DNA of 64,000 nucleotides, taken from positions 1,612,001-1,676,000 of the forward strand of contig NC_052104.1 in assembly GCF_012273895.1 (NCBI RefSeq), given 5' to 3'. The DNA comes from Zerene cesonia. Taxonomy: Eukaryota; Arthropoda; Insecta; Lepidoptera; Pieridae. The translations under genes and the position numbers were made by a program. Below are positions 23,378 through 34,996 of the stretch, piece by piece; position 1 is the first letter of the stretch; each line of letters begins with the position of its first letter. The notes beneath the pieces were generated by a model that saw nothing but the letters and a program-made list of their open reading frames with translations, made no database searches and was not told the DNA's origin.

Positions 23378-26300
23378 TTATTTATCACACGACCGCAGGG
23401 TATCTACGATAGTTTCCGCGATATCAGTGAATTCTTGGACAGCGTAGTTGTTGTTTTTGCGTCTGTACTCCTCAACGGAACCGTATGTTAACACTAAATC
23501 TTGTAGCATCTCTTTAACCAAGTCTTTCAATATTCTTCGCGCGGGCCTCCCAGATTTTTCAGCAACTTTCAGTGTTGCAAGAACCTATGGACATAGAAAT
23601 CATTAAAAGTATATTTTTTCATATATAATAGTAGGAATGGCATTAAAATCCCTACTCTAAAATAACTTTGCCTATCTATCTCTTCTTCACGCCTAAGCCA
23701 CATAACTGATTTGAATGATATTTGATACAGAGACAGTTTGAGTGAAAGGACATGGAATACTTTTAATCCCTGACTACCCACGGAAGGCGAAAAGATCATC
23801 GGTCGCAACCGTGGTCGCAAAGCTAGTGAAGAATTAATTATATTAGGCTTTTCTCGTCGTGCGAACTGCTTATAAGATAGTTATATTACGAAATATAATT
23901 GGCATATGTGTCGAGTACAATTTAAATGAATAGAAGAGCTCTACTTTGCAAAAGTAATTGGCAAGTAAATACGCAATTTCAAACCTTTGTTTTCCACGTA
24001 GTCAGCAGCTCACCCATTGCTGTTCCCTTTTGTTTTATACCTACATCTTGAACTTTGTGTTGTAACATTGTTATATGGTGGCTTCGACAAATATCTATAA
24101 ACCATAGAAATATTTGTGCTATTAACGTAATTGGTAAATTTATATGCTTTCTCTTATATAAACATATTCTTAAATAAATTTCATCCAACATTCATGTGAA
24201 AAGAATAGAAATAAATACAAATAAAATGTTAGAAGGTTAAGAAGATAGCTTGCCTTTACTACACCGTGTCTCGTCGTCCTGTTGGGGACAGTCAGATTTA
24301 CCATCACAAATATTCTCAATGTCTATAGATTTATTGTCATTCTCACAAAGGTATCGCGTAAGCTTCGGTTCAATGACACAGGCTTTCTGGCATCGCCTCG
24401 TGCAAAAAGTTGCCGCGCATTTGCCCTTTCTGCAGAAGCAACTATCGGATATAATCTTCTTATTACCAGTACCGATGCGTTTGAGTATCGCTCCTAGTTG
24501 CTGGTTCACAGATAAAAGGAAAATATACACGTCTTCTGCCTCGTATGCGTATGACGTGTGCTTAATAACATCTGAATATATTGCTTCTATCAGTTCGAAA
24601 CATTTGTCTCTATGTTCTTTTAGTGTTGTTGGATTCGGGTTTGAATTCAAGCTCAGCTTTTCAAGACTGGATAGTGTGTTTACAAGAGTCCATACTTTAT
24701 TTTTTTCTCTTTTGTAATCTTTAGCAGCCTTTAATTTTAATGAGTCCGTTAATTCAGTGAATATTTTATGAGCCTCAAATTTACCGTGTACGTTATCTGA
24801 AAAGCGAATGTTTGTGAAAAAAATGGTTTTAATAATACAAATTTACTTTGCTTTTTATTACAGTTTGCAATTCATGTCTACAACCTGAGAAGCATTCCTT
24901 TTCATCAGATTCGTCGTAGCAGTCATATTTGCCATCACAAAGTACATTTAAAGATGTCACTGACGTATCATTTACGGAGTCACAGTTCCAGTGAGTTAAA
25001 CTATTTCTATGCCAGCAAATCCGTTTACAGTAACTGGTACAGTTTGAACAGGTTTCGTCTTTGCAAGAGCAGGCTTCAGGAGGCCATTTTTCTTTTGTCT
25101 CTTTGGGTAAGTCTACATCTTCTTCAAATATTTCATTGTATCTTCGTAAGTTGTGATCACTTTTAATGTCATTTCGAGAACATAACGCTTTGTCTAGAGC
25201 CTTTGTCAATGTACCAATAACATCAGTTATTTCTTTAATGGGAGATCGAATAAAATTCTTAGATAGCTTGCTATCAATGTCGGAAATGGATACATTTTCC
25301 ATTTTATATTTATCAATAAAATTTAATTGTGCTCTAAGTACGTCTCGTAGAATTAAGTTCTGTTTTGAAAGGATTTTTTCGTTAATATCAGTCATCAAAC
25401 AATCGTTTTCTAAGGAAATATCCAACGCAATCAAAACGCTATGGGCATAACGGACTCTCTCCGTAGCTGAAAATAAATTTAATTTATTTTATATAGACAC
25501 TAGTCGATCCGATTAACATTGTTTTGCTAATATGTCACTTTGGGCCTTAAGGTAAAAAAGTAACTGTCACCTATTCTCACTTCTACCTACAATGCAAAAA
25601 TTCTCATAAAAATCGGTCAAGACGTTAGAGGGAAATTGTGTTACATGGTGTGCAAACACATACGAAAACTTTATACTTGTATTAACCAACTGCTCGCCCC
25701 AGGCCCACCCGGAGATTACTTTTTCAAATTGTTAAAAGATATTATGCTTATCCAAGTGGAGTCAAATCCAACTAACAAAAATGTACATCCTCATAAAATT
25801 TTTCGCTATCGAATATAATGAAAAATATGATCTAAATTGTTATCGTTTTCTCATTTCGAGAACATATTATGCTTTGTAATTTTATTTAGTCCATTCTTAC
25901 GAATTTATTAAAGTGGTCTAAGTGTCACGAATTTATTTTGTATATTATGTAAATTTTCAATTATGTAGCTTTTAATTGAATGATTATAAAAATAAATGAC
26001 GTTTAAACTTTACGTTGCAAGATATGTGGAAAACTATCTATCTGATTATTTTATGCTGTAGATGAAATTGTGGTTGTTAAAGTAAAAAACTCAGCAAACC
26101 TTGTTGAGCACAACGCTTTTCATCAGATCTGTCTGAACAGTCATATTTTCCATCACAAAGCTTATATAATGGGATTCGCTCCTCCATATAAGTACACTTT
26201 AAGATATTCATATTTCTAATATTGGCGCAAGTCCTTTCAACTGCGCTCTTGCACAATAATTTTGTTTGACTGGATATTTCATTATTGTATGGAGCTAGGA

Positions 26301-28066
26301 AGTCAGTGTCTACATCTAAAACGGGATAATTTGTAGTGTTTTCATTTGTAGCTCTTTGTTTTATAATATTTTTTCCAGCTAAGTTTATACTGTCAACCAT
26401 AAGATCACTTATCAATTTAATATCATGATTATTTTTGAGGATATCGTTCCGCTTCATAAATTCAAATGTTTTCATTTTGATATTTTCAATAATTTCGTCG
26501 TATTGTTTTGGTTGATGCTTCCTCATAACTTTTTCTATTGCTCTCGCTATATTTTGGATTGCCTGTCTTTTTAGTCGTGTATTACCTTCATTCATTTTCA
26601 ATACATTATAATTCAGTTTAAAAGCTTCATCTACTACTTCGTTAATTTCAGCAGATAAAGAATTATTGTCATTATTTGTACTGATATTTTTGTTGGTAGA
26701 TCGTATTGCCTTCATTATTAAATTGATATATTTTAATCCCTTTTCTCCAAGCGGCTCTGCTGCTTTGCGTAAATTGTCTTCAACCGAATTGAATCGAGTT
26801 TCTTGATCATTGGTGTGGTACGATTCCATTGATATTTGATTGATTTTCTTCAATATAAATTCAATCATTGCATTTCGTGAGTCTTCTGGGCTGTCTTTTT
26901 TCTGAACATGGGCTGTTTTTAAAATTGATTAGATATTTGCAATCCAATGTATCTTCTATACAATATTACGAGTGTATTACCATCAGTAGACATGATGTGA
27001 AGGTATGGGATGCTTTGATTTCGAAATTGTTATTGAAATCAGTTTATTTTCTTTTACTTAAGGGCTTTATTCGTTAGAAAGAATGCTGTCAAATATTGAC
27101 TGTTTTTTTAATAGGTAAATAGCTATGTATTTTTCATAGTTTGTTAACTTTTTATTGTTAAAGACATACCTACTGATGTAACACTTCGTTAAATATTTTA
27201 TAAAATGCCTAGCTAATTTTTTACTAGAAAGTATCTACTTACCCGATCTCCTTTTGTCTTCAGAAACTGTGTTCTCGCCTTTCAAATCATTTTTTTTATA
27301 AGTACGAATTCCCTTCATAATTAAATTAATTAATTTACTTCCCTTTTCTCCCAATGGTAGAGATACGTTTCTAAACCTACTTTCTATTGATTTTAATATT
27401 TTTTCCTTCTCGTCTTTACTTGTTACGTTATTTAGAGATTCTTGTGATATCCTATTAATTTTCTGCATTATAAAATCAATCAAGGCATTGCGCGAACTTC
27501 GTAGATCATTTTTATTTTTACCTTCAACAGATGAAAATATTTATTAATTGTTGGCATCACCGCATATTATCTTTTAAATAGTTTTCTTGCTTACCATTGT
27601 TAAAACTATCTTTTGAAGTATTTTCCAAATTGATTGAACTAAGAGGTTTTTTAACAGTAGTCCCAGCTCTTAAGCCTCGCATTATTAAATTAACATATTT
27701 TTCTCCCTTTCTACCCAATGGTATTGCAGCCTTTCTCAATTTTATTTCTATTGAACGCAACATATCTTCTTTGTCCGTGTTGTCAGCATTGCTCATTGAT
27801 TCTGAAGATATCTTATTGATTTTTTTCAAAATATCATCGACAACGGCTCTGCGAGGTTTTTCGATCTCGAAAATATCCTCAGCTGAATATTGATAAAATT
27901 TTATGTTGGTAAATATATTTTTATATAGTTAATAAACATGTAATAACAGAATATCGCTATAAAAATAGCTTATGCGAATGTAAAGACAAAACTTACACCT
28001 TCTTAACTCACCTTCACATTTATACATAGTACATAAAATAAATAACGTTCCTATCCATAATTTCAT
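23378..28066 (-). CDS. Large secreted protein with three exon-encoded helical repeats and three LDLa modules
   Basis: Eight exons in transcript order: 28066-28012, 27882-27595, 27521-27243, 26894-26100, 25466-24885, 24796-24254, 24094-23985, 23584-23378. They sum to 2859 bases, 952 residues. Residues 1-19 are a signal peptide (MKLWIGTLFILCTMYKCEG). Exons 2, 3 and 4 each begin with a related repeat of about 70 residues (AVVDDILKKINKISSES; ALIDFIMQKINRISQES; AMIEFILKKINQISMES), each continuing to PLG.KG and NLIM. LDLa modules end exons 4, 5 and 6: CDGKYDCSDRSDEKRC, CDGKYDCYDESDEKEC, CDGKSDCPQQDDETRC; the first two keep the Ca-binding SDE signature, the third has DDE. A Cys cluster precedes modules 2 and 3. 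No membrane anchor. The first six introns are phase 1, the last phase 0. The exon-6 donor is GC. The exon-4 acceptor (AG ending at 26895) is the weakest call; an in-frame alternative lies 9 bases further in. Family not recognised; nudel-type LDLa proteases have LDLa modules, but here there is no fused protease. Confidence 0.78.
23630..23832. repeat. Interspersed repeat in the last intron of the LDLa gene
   Basis: AATAGTAGGAATGGCATTAA at the left, TTCTTCACGCCTAAGCCACA in the middle and GTCGCAAAGCTAGTGA at the right. The AGCTAGT edge and overall layout match lepidopteran Helitron-like repeats. Confidence 0.5.
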
Positions 28067-28552
28067 TGTGCTTACAGTAATTGGTACAGAGTAATAATAT
28101 GGAAATAAACACTTGGTTTAATGCTAAGACCTATTAAATTTTACTGCCCTGTTTTTAATTTAAAATAGTATTAATTACTTTTCTAAATGAATTCAATCAA
28201 TACAATATCTTTTAATGCCTCCCAAAATTATTTAAGAATAATTAGGATTTACTATTGAAAAACTTTTGCAAATTTTTGTTTGTATTGATATATGTATTAT
28301 GGTTAGAATTTTTTATTTATCTATAGTGATCTACTTAACATTTATTATAATTATTATTTTATTTGAATATCATAATATTGTTTAATTGAAATGTGAATGA
28401 ATAAAATTACATTTACAGAAAGACTTGAGGCCGTATAATCTCATGTCAAACGTCAATGTCAACTATCTATTGCAAAGTGCAAACTGTCATTCTCGTAATA
28501 TCAAGCAATTAGGTTATGTTTTAAATAATATATCTTATTTGTGTTTCAAGCT
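28067..28552. promoter_or_regulatory. Divergent promoter region, LDLa gene and mRpS24
   Basis: A 486-base spacer lies between two start codons on opposite strands. It is AT-rich, with no clear TATA box or repeat. It must hold the start sites of both genes. Confidence 0.5.
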
Positions 28553-30018
28553 ATGAATTCTTCTATTATAAAATTGGTGCAAGTGAGTTTCAGATTTAAA
28601 TGATGATGTGCATTGGATAAATCTTGCATTTCCAGTACTTTTGATAAGAGCCATTTAAATATAGTTTCATGTTCTGATATTTATATTCTATCTTTCACTT
28701 ATTGTTAATTTCAATAATTCTAACAACAATGCCATGTACGATATAAATCTCCGTGAAAGGTTACATAAAAGTACTTTTTTTCAGAATGCATCGTGTATAG
28801 CCCCAAAGTCGCCAATATTAGCTTCACAGTTCCACACTTCATCGGCATTATGTCGCGTTGTATCAGGAAAATACAGAATAACAAAGAAACGAGACAGACC
28901 CCTTACTTATGAGATGGCAAACCCACCTCATTATATAGCTCACAGAAAGACATGGAATTCTTGGAATACCTGTGAGTAATTTTTGAGAATGTTTCTGCTG
29001 TAAACTATCTTCATTACTGTTATTATGTGAATAGTACCTCACCTTGCTTGCCTTCTATTCATTGTTTTGTACTGTGTAGACTATATTTATGTTTATTTAA
29101 ATGATTAATTTATTTTGTATAATAAAAATAATGTCAGTTGTAACTTTTAAACAATTATGGAAATTTATATTAAGAAAAAACTAAAAGGTAAAAGTTTTTT
29201 TTTATTTTGTGATAAATTCTATAGTCATATATCGGTGGTATTCTGGGCAAAGTCAGAATGTTATATATTTATTTTAATATTATAAATTACTTTTGAACTC
29301 TTGGATTTTGCAGCTAACTTGAAGGATGGTATGCGTCGATCAGAAACAGCATTGGAGGATGATTTCATCAGAAGGTTTATGAATGGCACTTGGCATGGAC
29401 TCGTTTGTAGTGAAGTGAGCTATATTTAATTTATTTTCTGAAATAAATTGAGTTATTATGTATAAAAGAGACACTACATTATAATGGAATCAAAGAGATT
29501 TTTAGACTACAATAGTTTTCAAACTCTGTTTAATTTAAATGTGTTGTAGTGTGTTGAACAGCTATTAAACTGTAAAATTTACAGACTAGTGCAGTGGTTA
29601 CAGATAAAGTTTCATCTTTTAATTGCTATGAAACAACCATTATTAGTCCATCCTAGCTTCTTCTTGTTATATTCACCTATCGCACTTAAGGATCAGGAGC
29701 ATATCTAACAATTAAAGAATTTTTGCATTCAAAGAAAGAAACTCTTCGGCTATATTACTTTAGGATTTCTTTATTAATACTTTAATTTTTCTTGTTTGGT
29801 TATTAACAAGTGATTTATATTGTTTTCAGATAATCATTAAACGGCAATTCAACCATATACGCGTGGCGGCTATTATAAGAAGAGCTGTGTCACCAACCAA
29901 AATGTACTTCCTGTTAGGTTACTCAGAAGAGCTCATGGCTAATTGGTTGCAATGCCCTGTTACCTTAGAAATACAGACAGTGGAGAGCTTTAAGGATGTT
30001 GTCTTTAAATATATATAA
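28553..30018 (+). CDS. mRpS24: Mitochondrial small-subunit ribosomal protein S24 (uS3m)
   Basis: Component of the small subunit of the mitochondrial ribosome, made in the cytosol and imported into the matrix. Exons 28553-28582, 28785-28971, 29314-29414 and 29830-30018 join in frame to 507 bases, 168 residues, close to the usual length. The N-terminus MNSSIIKLVQNASC with QFHTSSALCR is a typical import signal, free of acidic residues. The body carries family blocks I recognise: RPLTYEMANPPHYIAHRK, WNSWNTSNLKDGMR, GTWHGLVCSEIIIKRQ, MYFLLGYSEELMANW. Donors are GTGAGT or GTGAGC. A single-copy housekeeping gene, head to head with the LDLa gene and tail to tail with twin. Confidence 0.95.
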
Positions 30019-30436
30019 ATAAGATATTTTATAAATAGATTTTAGATTTAGTAGCTGTGATTGTTTTATTGGTTTCCAATCTCCATGCAATAGTATCGTA
30101 TAATTGTTATAAAGGATATTAGGATTTAATTTTATTTCATATTGTCCTTCTTGTATTAGCTTTCATGATACCTCAATTTTTCGTACTTTACTTGCTCATG
30201 TTAGGTACAAGATCTAAATATCCAAGAAAATGAAGTAGTCAACAAACAGAAAATTTTAAAAATTTCCGTGTAACACTCTAAAAAAATTCGATTCTATGGT
30301 TAGAAAAGTCCAATGAAAGGGTATAACCAGTAAACTGTTGAAATAAAACTCAAAATAAAATTCATATTCTCTTATAATTTGATTCATTCAAATATACATA
30401 ATGTGTCAACAAACAGAGCAGCGAGACGCGGGCCGC

Positions 30437-30486
30437 ACACACACACACGCAGCACAGTCACGCACACACGCGCACACGCACCCCCT
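30437..30486. repeat. CA-rich simple repeat
   Basis: An imperfect (CA)n tract with interspersed CG, reading CACACACACACGCAGCACAG and onward. Confidence 0.8.
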
Positions 30487-32150
30487 CACCGCTCAACTCG
30501 AACACTCGAGCCGCGAAACTTCTGCACATACGATTTGTACTTTTTTTTTTCAATTTGCTGACGATACGCTATGTTGCAACATCAGAATAAACCACTTAAA
30601 AAATATCGCGATCTTTTTTTATGGAGACATAATTCGCTTTTGACATTTTAGTTCCGCTCAAAATTACGAGGTGAACACGTTTCACAAGGATAAAATTTTA
30701 CGATATTAAAATCTATAAATACTGGTAGAAACTTTGGTAAAAAACATGAGAAAGGGTGTAGTGAGATACCCACTCGCAGTGAGAAAAACATTCGAAAATC
30801 CAAGTATAACAAAAGATGCCACAAAAATAGAGTACCGTCAGCATTACAACTGAGAGTAAGGTACATTACATTCCATATCTCATAAGACGATTTCATAAAT
30901 TTCCCATAAATGCCTATGGTGTTCTCTCAGCTATATTTGTATTGTCTATCACAGTGACGTAAAGCATTTGTCCTTACATACTAGTGAGTTAAACATTGCG
31001 ATCTTATCATTAAATCACCATAAAACACGTTTTGTAAAGTCGTTAAGGTGCTTCAGAAAATATTTATTTTTTCTCATTATTATGATATTTATCTTTGTTA
31101 AAGTCTCATACAGTCTTTTGTATTGAGCTAATTCGATAGGGCCTGTGGAATGTCTGTTAGATACACCTTATTCGAGGCTAGTGCAAGGCTGTGGCTCGCT
31201 CCAAATCGATTTAGACATGTTGTGCCAAACGTGTTTAACGCCAATGCATCGCTAATGTCACGATGGCAACCATAGACACGCGAACATCTGTCAAGTTGAC
31301 AGCTGCGTCAAATCAAAATCAAATTTTAGTGTAGTAAATCAGCTAATTATACAATTAATTCGTTCAAATTGGGTGTATAATGTCTTGATAAATATTGTTA
31401 AAATGATAAAGGGAGTTTTGTTAGCAAATTTTCGAATATCGAGTGTTGCCATCATGCAATGTTCCTAAGTCGTTTACGTAACTGCTAGTGTGCGCAGAAG
31501 TCCAAACGGCTGTTATGCAACGGCTCGCTCGTTGTCTAGCATTAATTGTTATCGAAATTACATATTTACAAAATAAATATACAGACTTTTGAAGGCTCCT
31601 TGCGGTATCGAATAGATATTGCATCGTTGAAACTGCGTTCAAATTTACAATCAAAAAAAGAATACGTCACAATGATAACCGGGGAATTTAAAAAAAAAAC
31701 AAAACACAACATATTTACACATTAAAAAAGTTATAATACAAATATGTACACAAAAGTGTCCTTCCAAACGGAATGAATGTCGAATAACACAAATGTAGGG
31801 TTTCAACGATGCAAGCTTGTCAAAAATTTTCTTGGAGGGCATCAGTTTTGTGAGAAATTATACACAGTGGAAATATAATTAAAATGTGCGATTACATCCC
31901 TATTTCGAATACTACACACCGCTAGATCTATTAAGTAAAATTGTCCATCAAAATTCTATTAAAAATAAAGAGATCACATGTCTTACTACAAATAAGATAA
32001 ACTTGTTATATAAAGCTCTCGTTATGCATCGCGACATACGCGCATCTATTGGTTTGTTACAATACTGCGTCATTGGAAGCGCGGCTAGCTGACGTGTACT
32101 TTATTCTGTGTAAATCGTCTCTAAACTATTAACAGGCGCGTGAAACGCGC

Positions 32151-33996
32151 GTCCGTAACGCGACGTTTGTTAAAGTGCATTACAAACGACGCGTCACGAA
32201 CGCCGCGTCCAACGCGAAGAACTATGTATGTAAGAAATGATCAATATATAGCCTCGACTCGACCGCATCAACGCAACCGTGACAATAATTATAAATAACA
32301 TATTTATTTATGCGCATACACTTTTTTTAACTGCGTATAATTTAAACAATATTCTAAGCCAAATCTCATCAACAGGTACAATGAATAGACACATGAGTGG
32401 TACATTTTAAGGCCTTCGTTGCTAGTCAGCGACAGGTGCAAAGTATTATGCTATACGAATACGTTCCGACAACACGGATAAATGCAAAAATACTTATCAC
32501 CCGGCACAATACAAACGAATATATTCTGTAGCGAGGGCGCGCTCGAGGCGCTCCCGCCGCGGGCGACTCGTCGCACCCGCCGCTATATCGTATATCGTAT
32601 ATCGTATATAATGCACACAAACTTTGTGCGTCACTTCGCGAGGGAGCACATCCAGCGGGCGCGGGCTAAATTCTTAAAATTCTACATTAATTTACAAAAG
32701 TCAAAGAACAAGGTTATCATGATATGATTTTATAATCTATCTGTACTTAGAAAAATTATACAGCGTCAGTAGTAAAATTTGTATGATACAAAACTTCATT
32801 TCGACACGATTATCCTAAAAGTAATAATTCAAATATACCCTTTTACATGATTTGGCTCATTTTGTAAACATTTCATTCGAGAGAGACGTATCCCTATCAC
32901 AATCGCGTTAGTAACATTAAAATTAAATACAACAGCACCTATCGTTTGATATACATAATAATCATAATAATAATAATATATAGTGAATAAAAAATATTTA
33001 AAAATTATATATAATTCCGATGGAGAGGACAAAAATAAGCGTAGATTCAACTATGCAGTGGTCCAATTTTTTTTGTAATATAAAAAGTTTTAGTAAATAT
33101 CACTAAGTTATTCCGATGAGACAACTAACGCTCTACAACGAATCGCAAGAGATTGACAGATTGCACTCGGGCCTCGCCCGGGCTTGCGCCCGCAGAACTC
33201 ACTATAAAGTATATAAAACCTAACGAAAACTACAATCTAAATTAGATACTGTTGACAAACGGGCAGTACGAGTGTGTCCAAATAATAAACCACTTTCCCT
33301 GAGCAAAATCTGTATCAACCTCTGTCGATGACTAGTTTCCGATGCTCCCCGACAGTCTCCGATAACGTTACAGAACAACGAGCCCGATAGATCACAACCA
33401 AATATACGAATACAGTCAGAGGCTGGAGCGCACGCGAGCGATGCATACGTACCCGTTAGTATGACAATTTAACCAGTGCACGGATAAAAAGAATTAAATC
33501 TTTAAAAATTAAATCGTCACACCAAACTCCCACCCGGATACGGCGACCCTGCGATCGCACGTCACTGCGACAATCGACCAATCAAAAGCGGCTCCTAGAT
33601 ACGCGACGCACACACACAAAAGTACCGTATGTATCTCTCCCCCACTCACACATTTGTACTACGCCAGTATGCTACCCGCTAATCTAATTGTGGCCGGTCG
33701 CCGTCGGTCGCCTCCCGAAAAGAAAATTTAAAACATTCCACTAAACTAAAAAATGCATCTACAGTAATAAAATTTGGATCGAAGCAGTCGGCGTTTGATG
33801 CGAATACTGAACCGTAATCTAAACTTACAGCTAAATAACTTCAATTCGTGAAATAACCATGATTCCGTCACATTTGATAAAACCTACTTAAAACTACGCG
33901 GGGAGGAGGCCGGCGGCGAGCGGCGCTGACGACTCGTAAAGAGAAAAAACATCAAGACAATACAAAAGTCCACTTACAAGAGATTATTAAAAAAAA
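32151..33996. repeat. Left copy of a 1.84 kb sequence that flanks a gap
   Basis: Begins TCCGTAACGCGACGTTTGTT and ends at eight A just before the N run. It is nearly identical to 34997-36833, including a 73-codon shadow frame. Differences are few: a single-base indel (ACACGGATAA versus ACACGATAA), one fewer copy of a short TATCGTA unit, and scattered substitutions. Confidence 0.95.
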
Positions 33997-34996
33997 NNNN
34001 NNNNNNNNNNNNNNNNNNNNNNNNNNNNNNNNNNNNNNNNNNNNNNNNNNNNNNNNNNNNNNNNNNNNNNNNNNNNNNNNNNNNNNNNNNNNNNNNNNNN
34101 NNNNNNNNNNNNNNNNNNNNNNNNNNNNNNNNNNNNNNNNNNNNNNNNNNNNNNNNNNNNNNNNNNNNNNNNNNNNNNNNNNNNNNNNNNNNNNNNNNNN
34201 NNNNNNNNNNNNNNNNNNNNNNNNNNNNNNNNNNNNNNNNNNNNNNNNNNNNNNNNNNNNNNNNNNNNNNNNNNNNNNNNNNNNNNNNNNNNNNNNNNNN
34301 NNNNNNNNNNNNNNNNNNNNNNNNNNNNNNNNNNNNNNNNNNNNNNNNNNNNNNNNNNNNNNNNNNNNNNNNNNNNNNNNNNNNNNNNNNNNNNNNNNNN
34401 NNNNNNNNNNNNNNNNNNNNNNNNNNNNNNNNNNNNNNNNNNNNNNNNNNNNNNNNNNNNNNNNNNNNNNNNNNNNNNNNNNNNNNNNNNNNNNNNNNNN
34501 NNNNNNNNNNNNNNNNNNNNNNNNNNNNNNNNNNNNNNNNNNNNNNNNNNNNNNNNNNNNNNNNNNNNNNNNNNNNNNNNNNNNNNNNNNNNNNNNNNNN
34601 NNNNNNNNNNNNNNNNNNNNNNNNNNNNNNNNNNNNNNNNNNNNNNNNNNNNNNNNNNNNNNNNNNNNNNNNNNNNNNNNNNNNNNNNNNNNNNNNNNNN
34701 NNNNNNNNNNNNNNNNNNNNNNNNNNNNNNNNNNNNNNNNNNNNNNNNNNNNNNNNNNNNNNNNNNNNNNNNNNNNNNNNNNNNNNNNNNNNNNNNNNNN
34801 NNNNNNNNNNNNNNNNNNNNNNNNNNNNNNNNNNNNNNNNNNNNNNNNNNNNNNNNNNNNNNNNNNNNNNNNNNNNNNNNNNNNNNNNNNNNNNNNNNNN
34901 NNNNNNNNNNNNNNNNNNNNNNNNNNNNNNNNNNNNNNNNNNNNNNNNNNNNNNNNNNNNNNNNNNNNNNNNNNNNNNNNNNNNNNNNNNNNNNNN
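33997..34996. other. Assembly gap (1000 N)
   Basis: Exactly 1000 N, flanked by the same sequence on both sides. The gap is likely artificial. Confidence 0.97.

Noticed and set aside
22033..28066. Idea that the pseudoprotease is the C-terminal domain of the LDLa protein
   Set aside because: The LDLa gene ends at a stop codon at 23378-23380, the protease exon needs a phase-2 donor that no LDLa exon supplies, and it has its own signal peptide.
32829..33050. 73-codon minus-strand frame found identically at 35666-35887
   Set aside because: Identity is explained by the duplicated contig end, not by selection; the Tyr run reflects a TAATAATAA tract.
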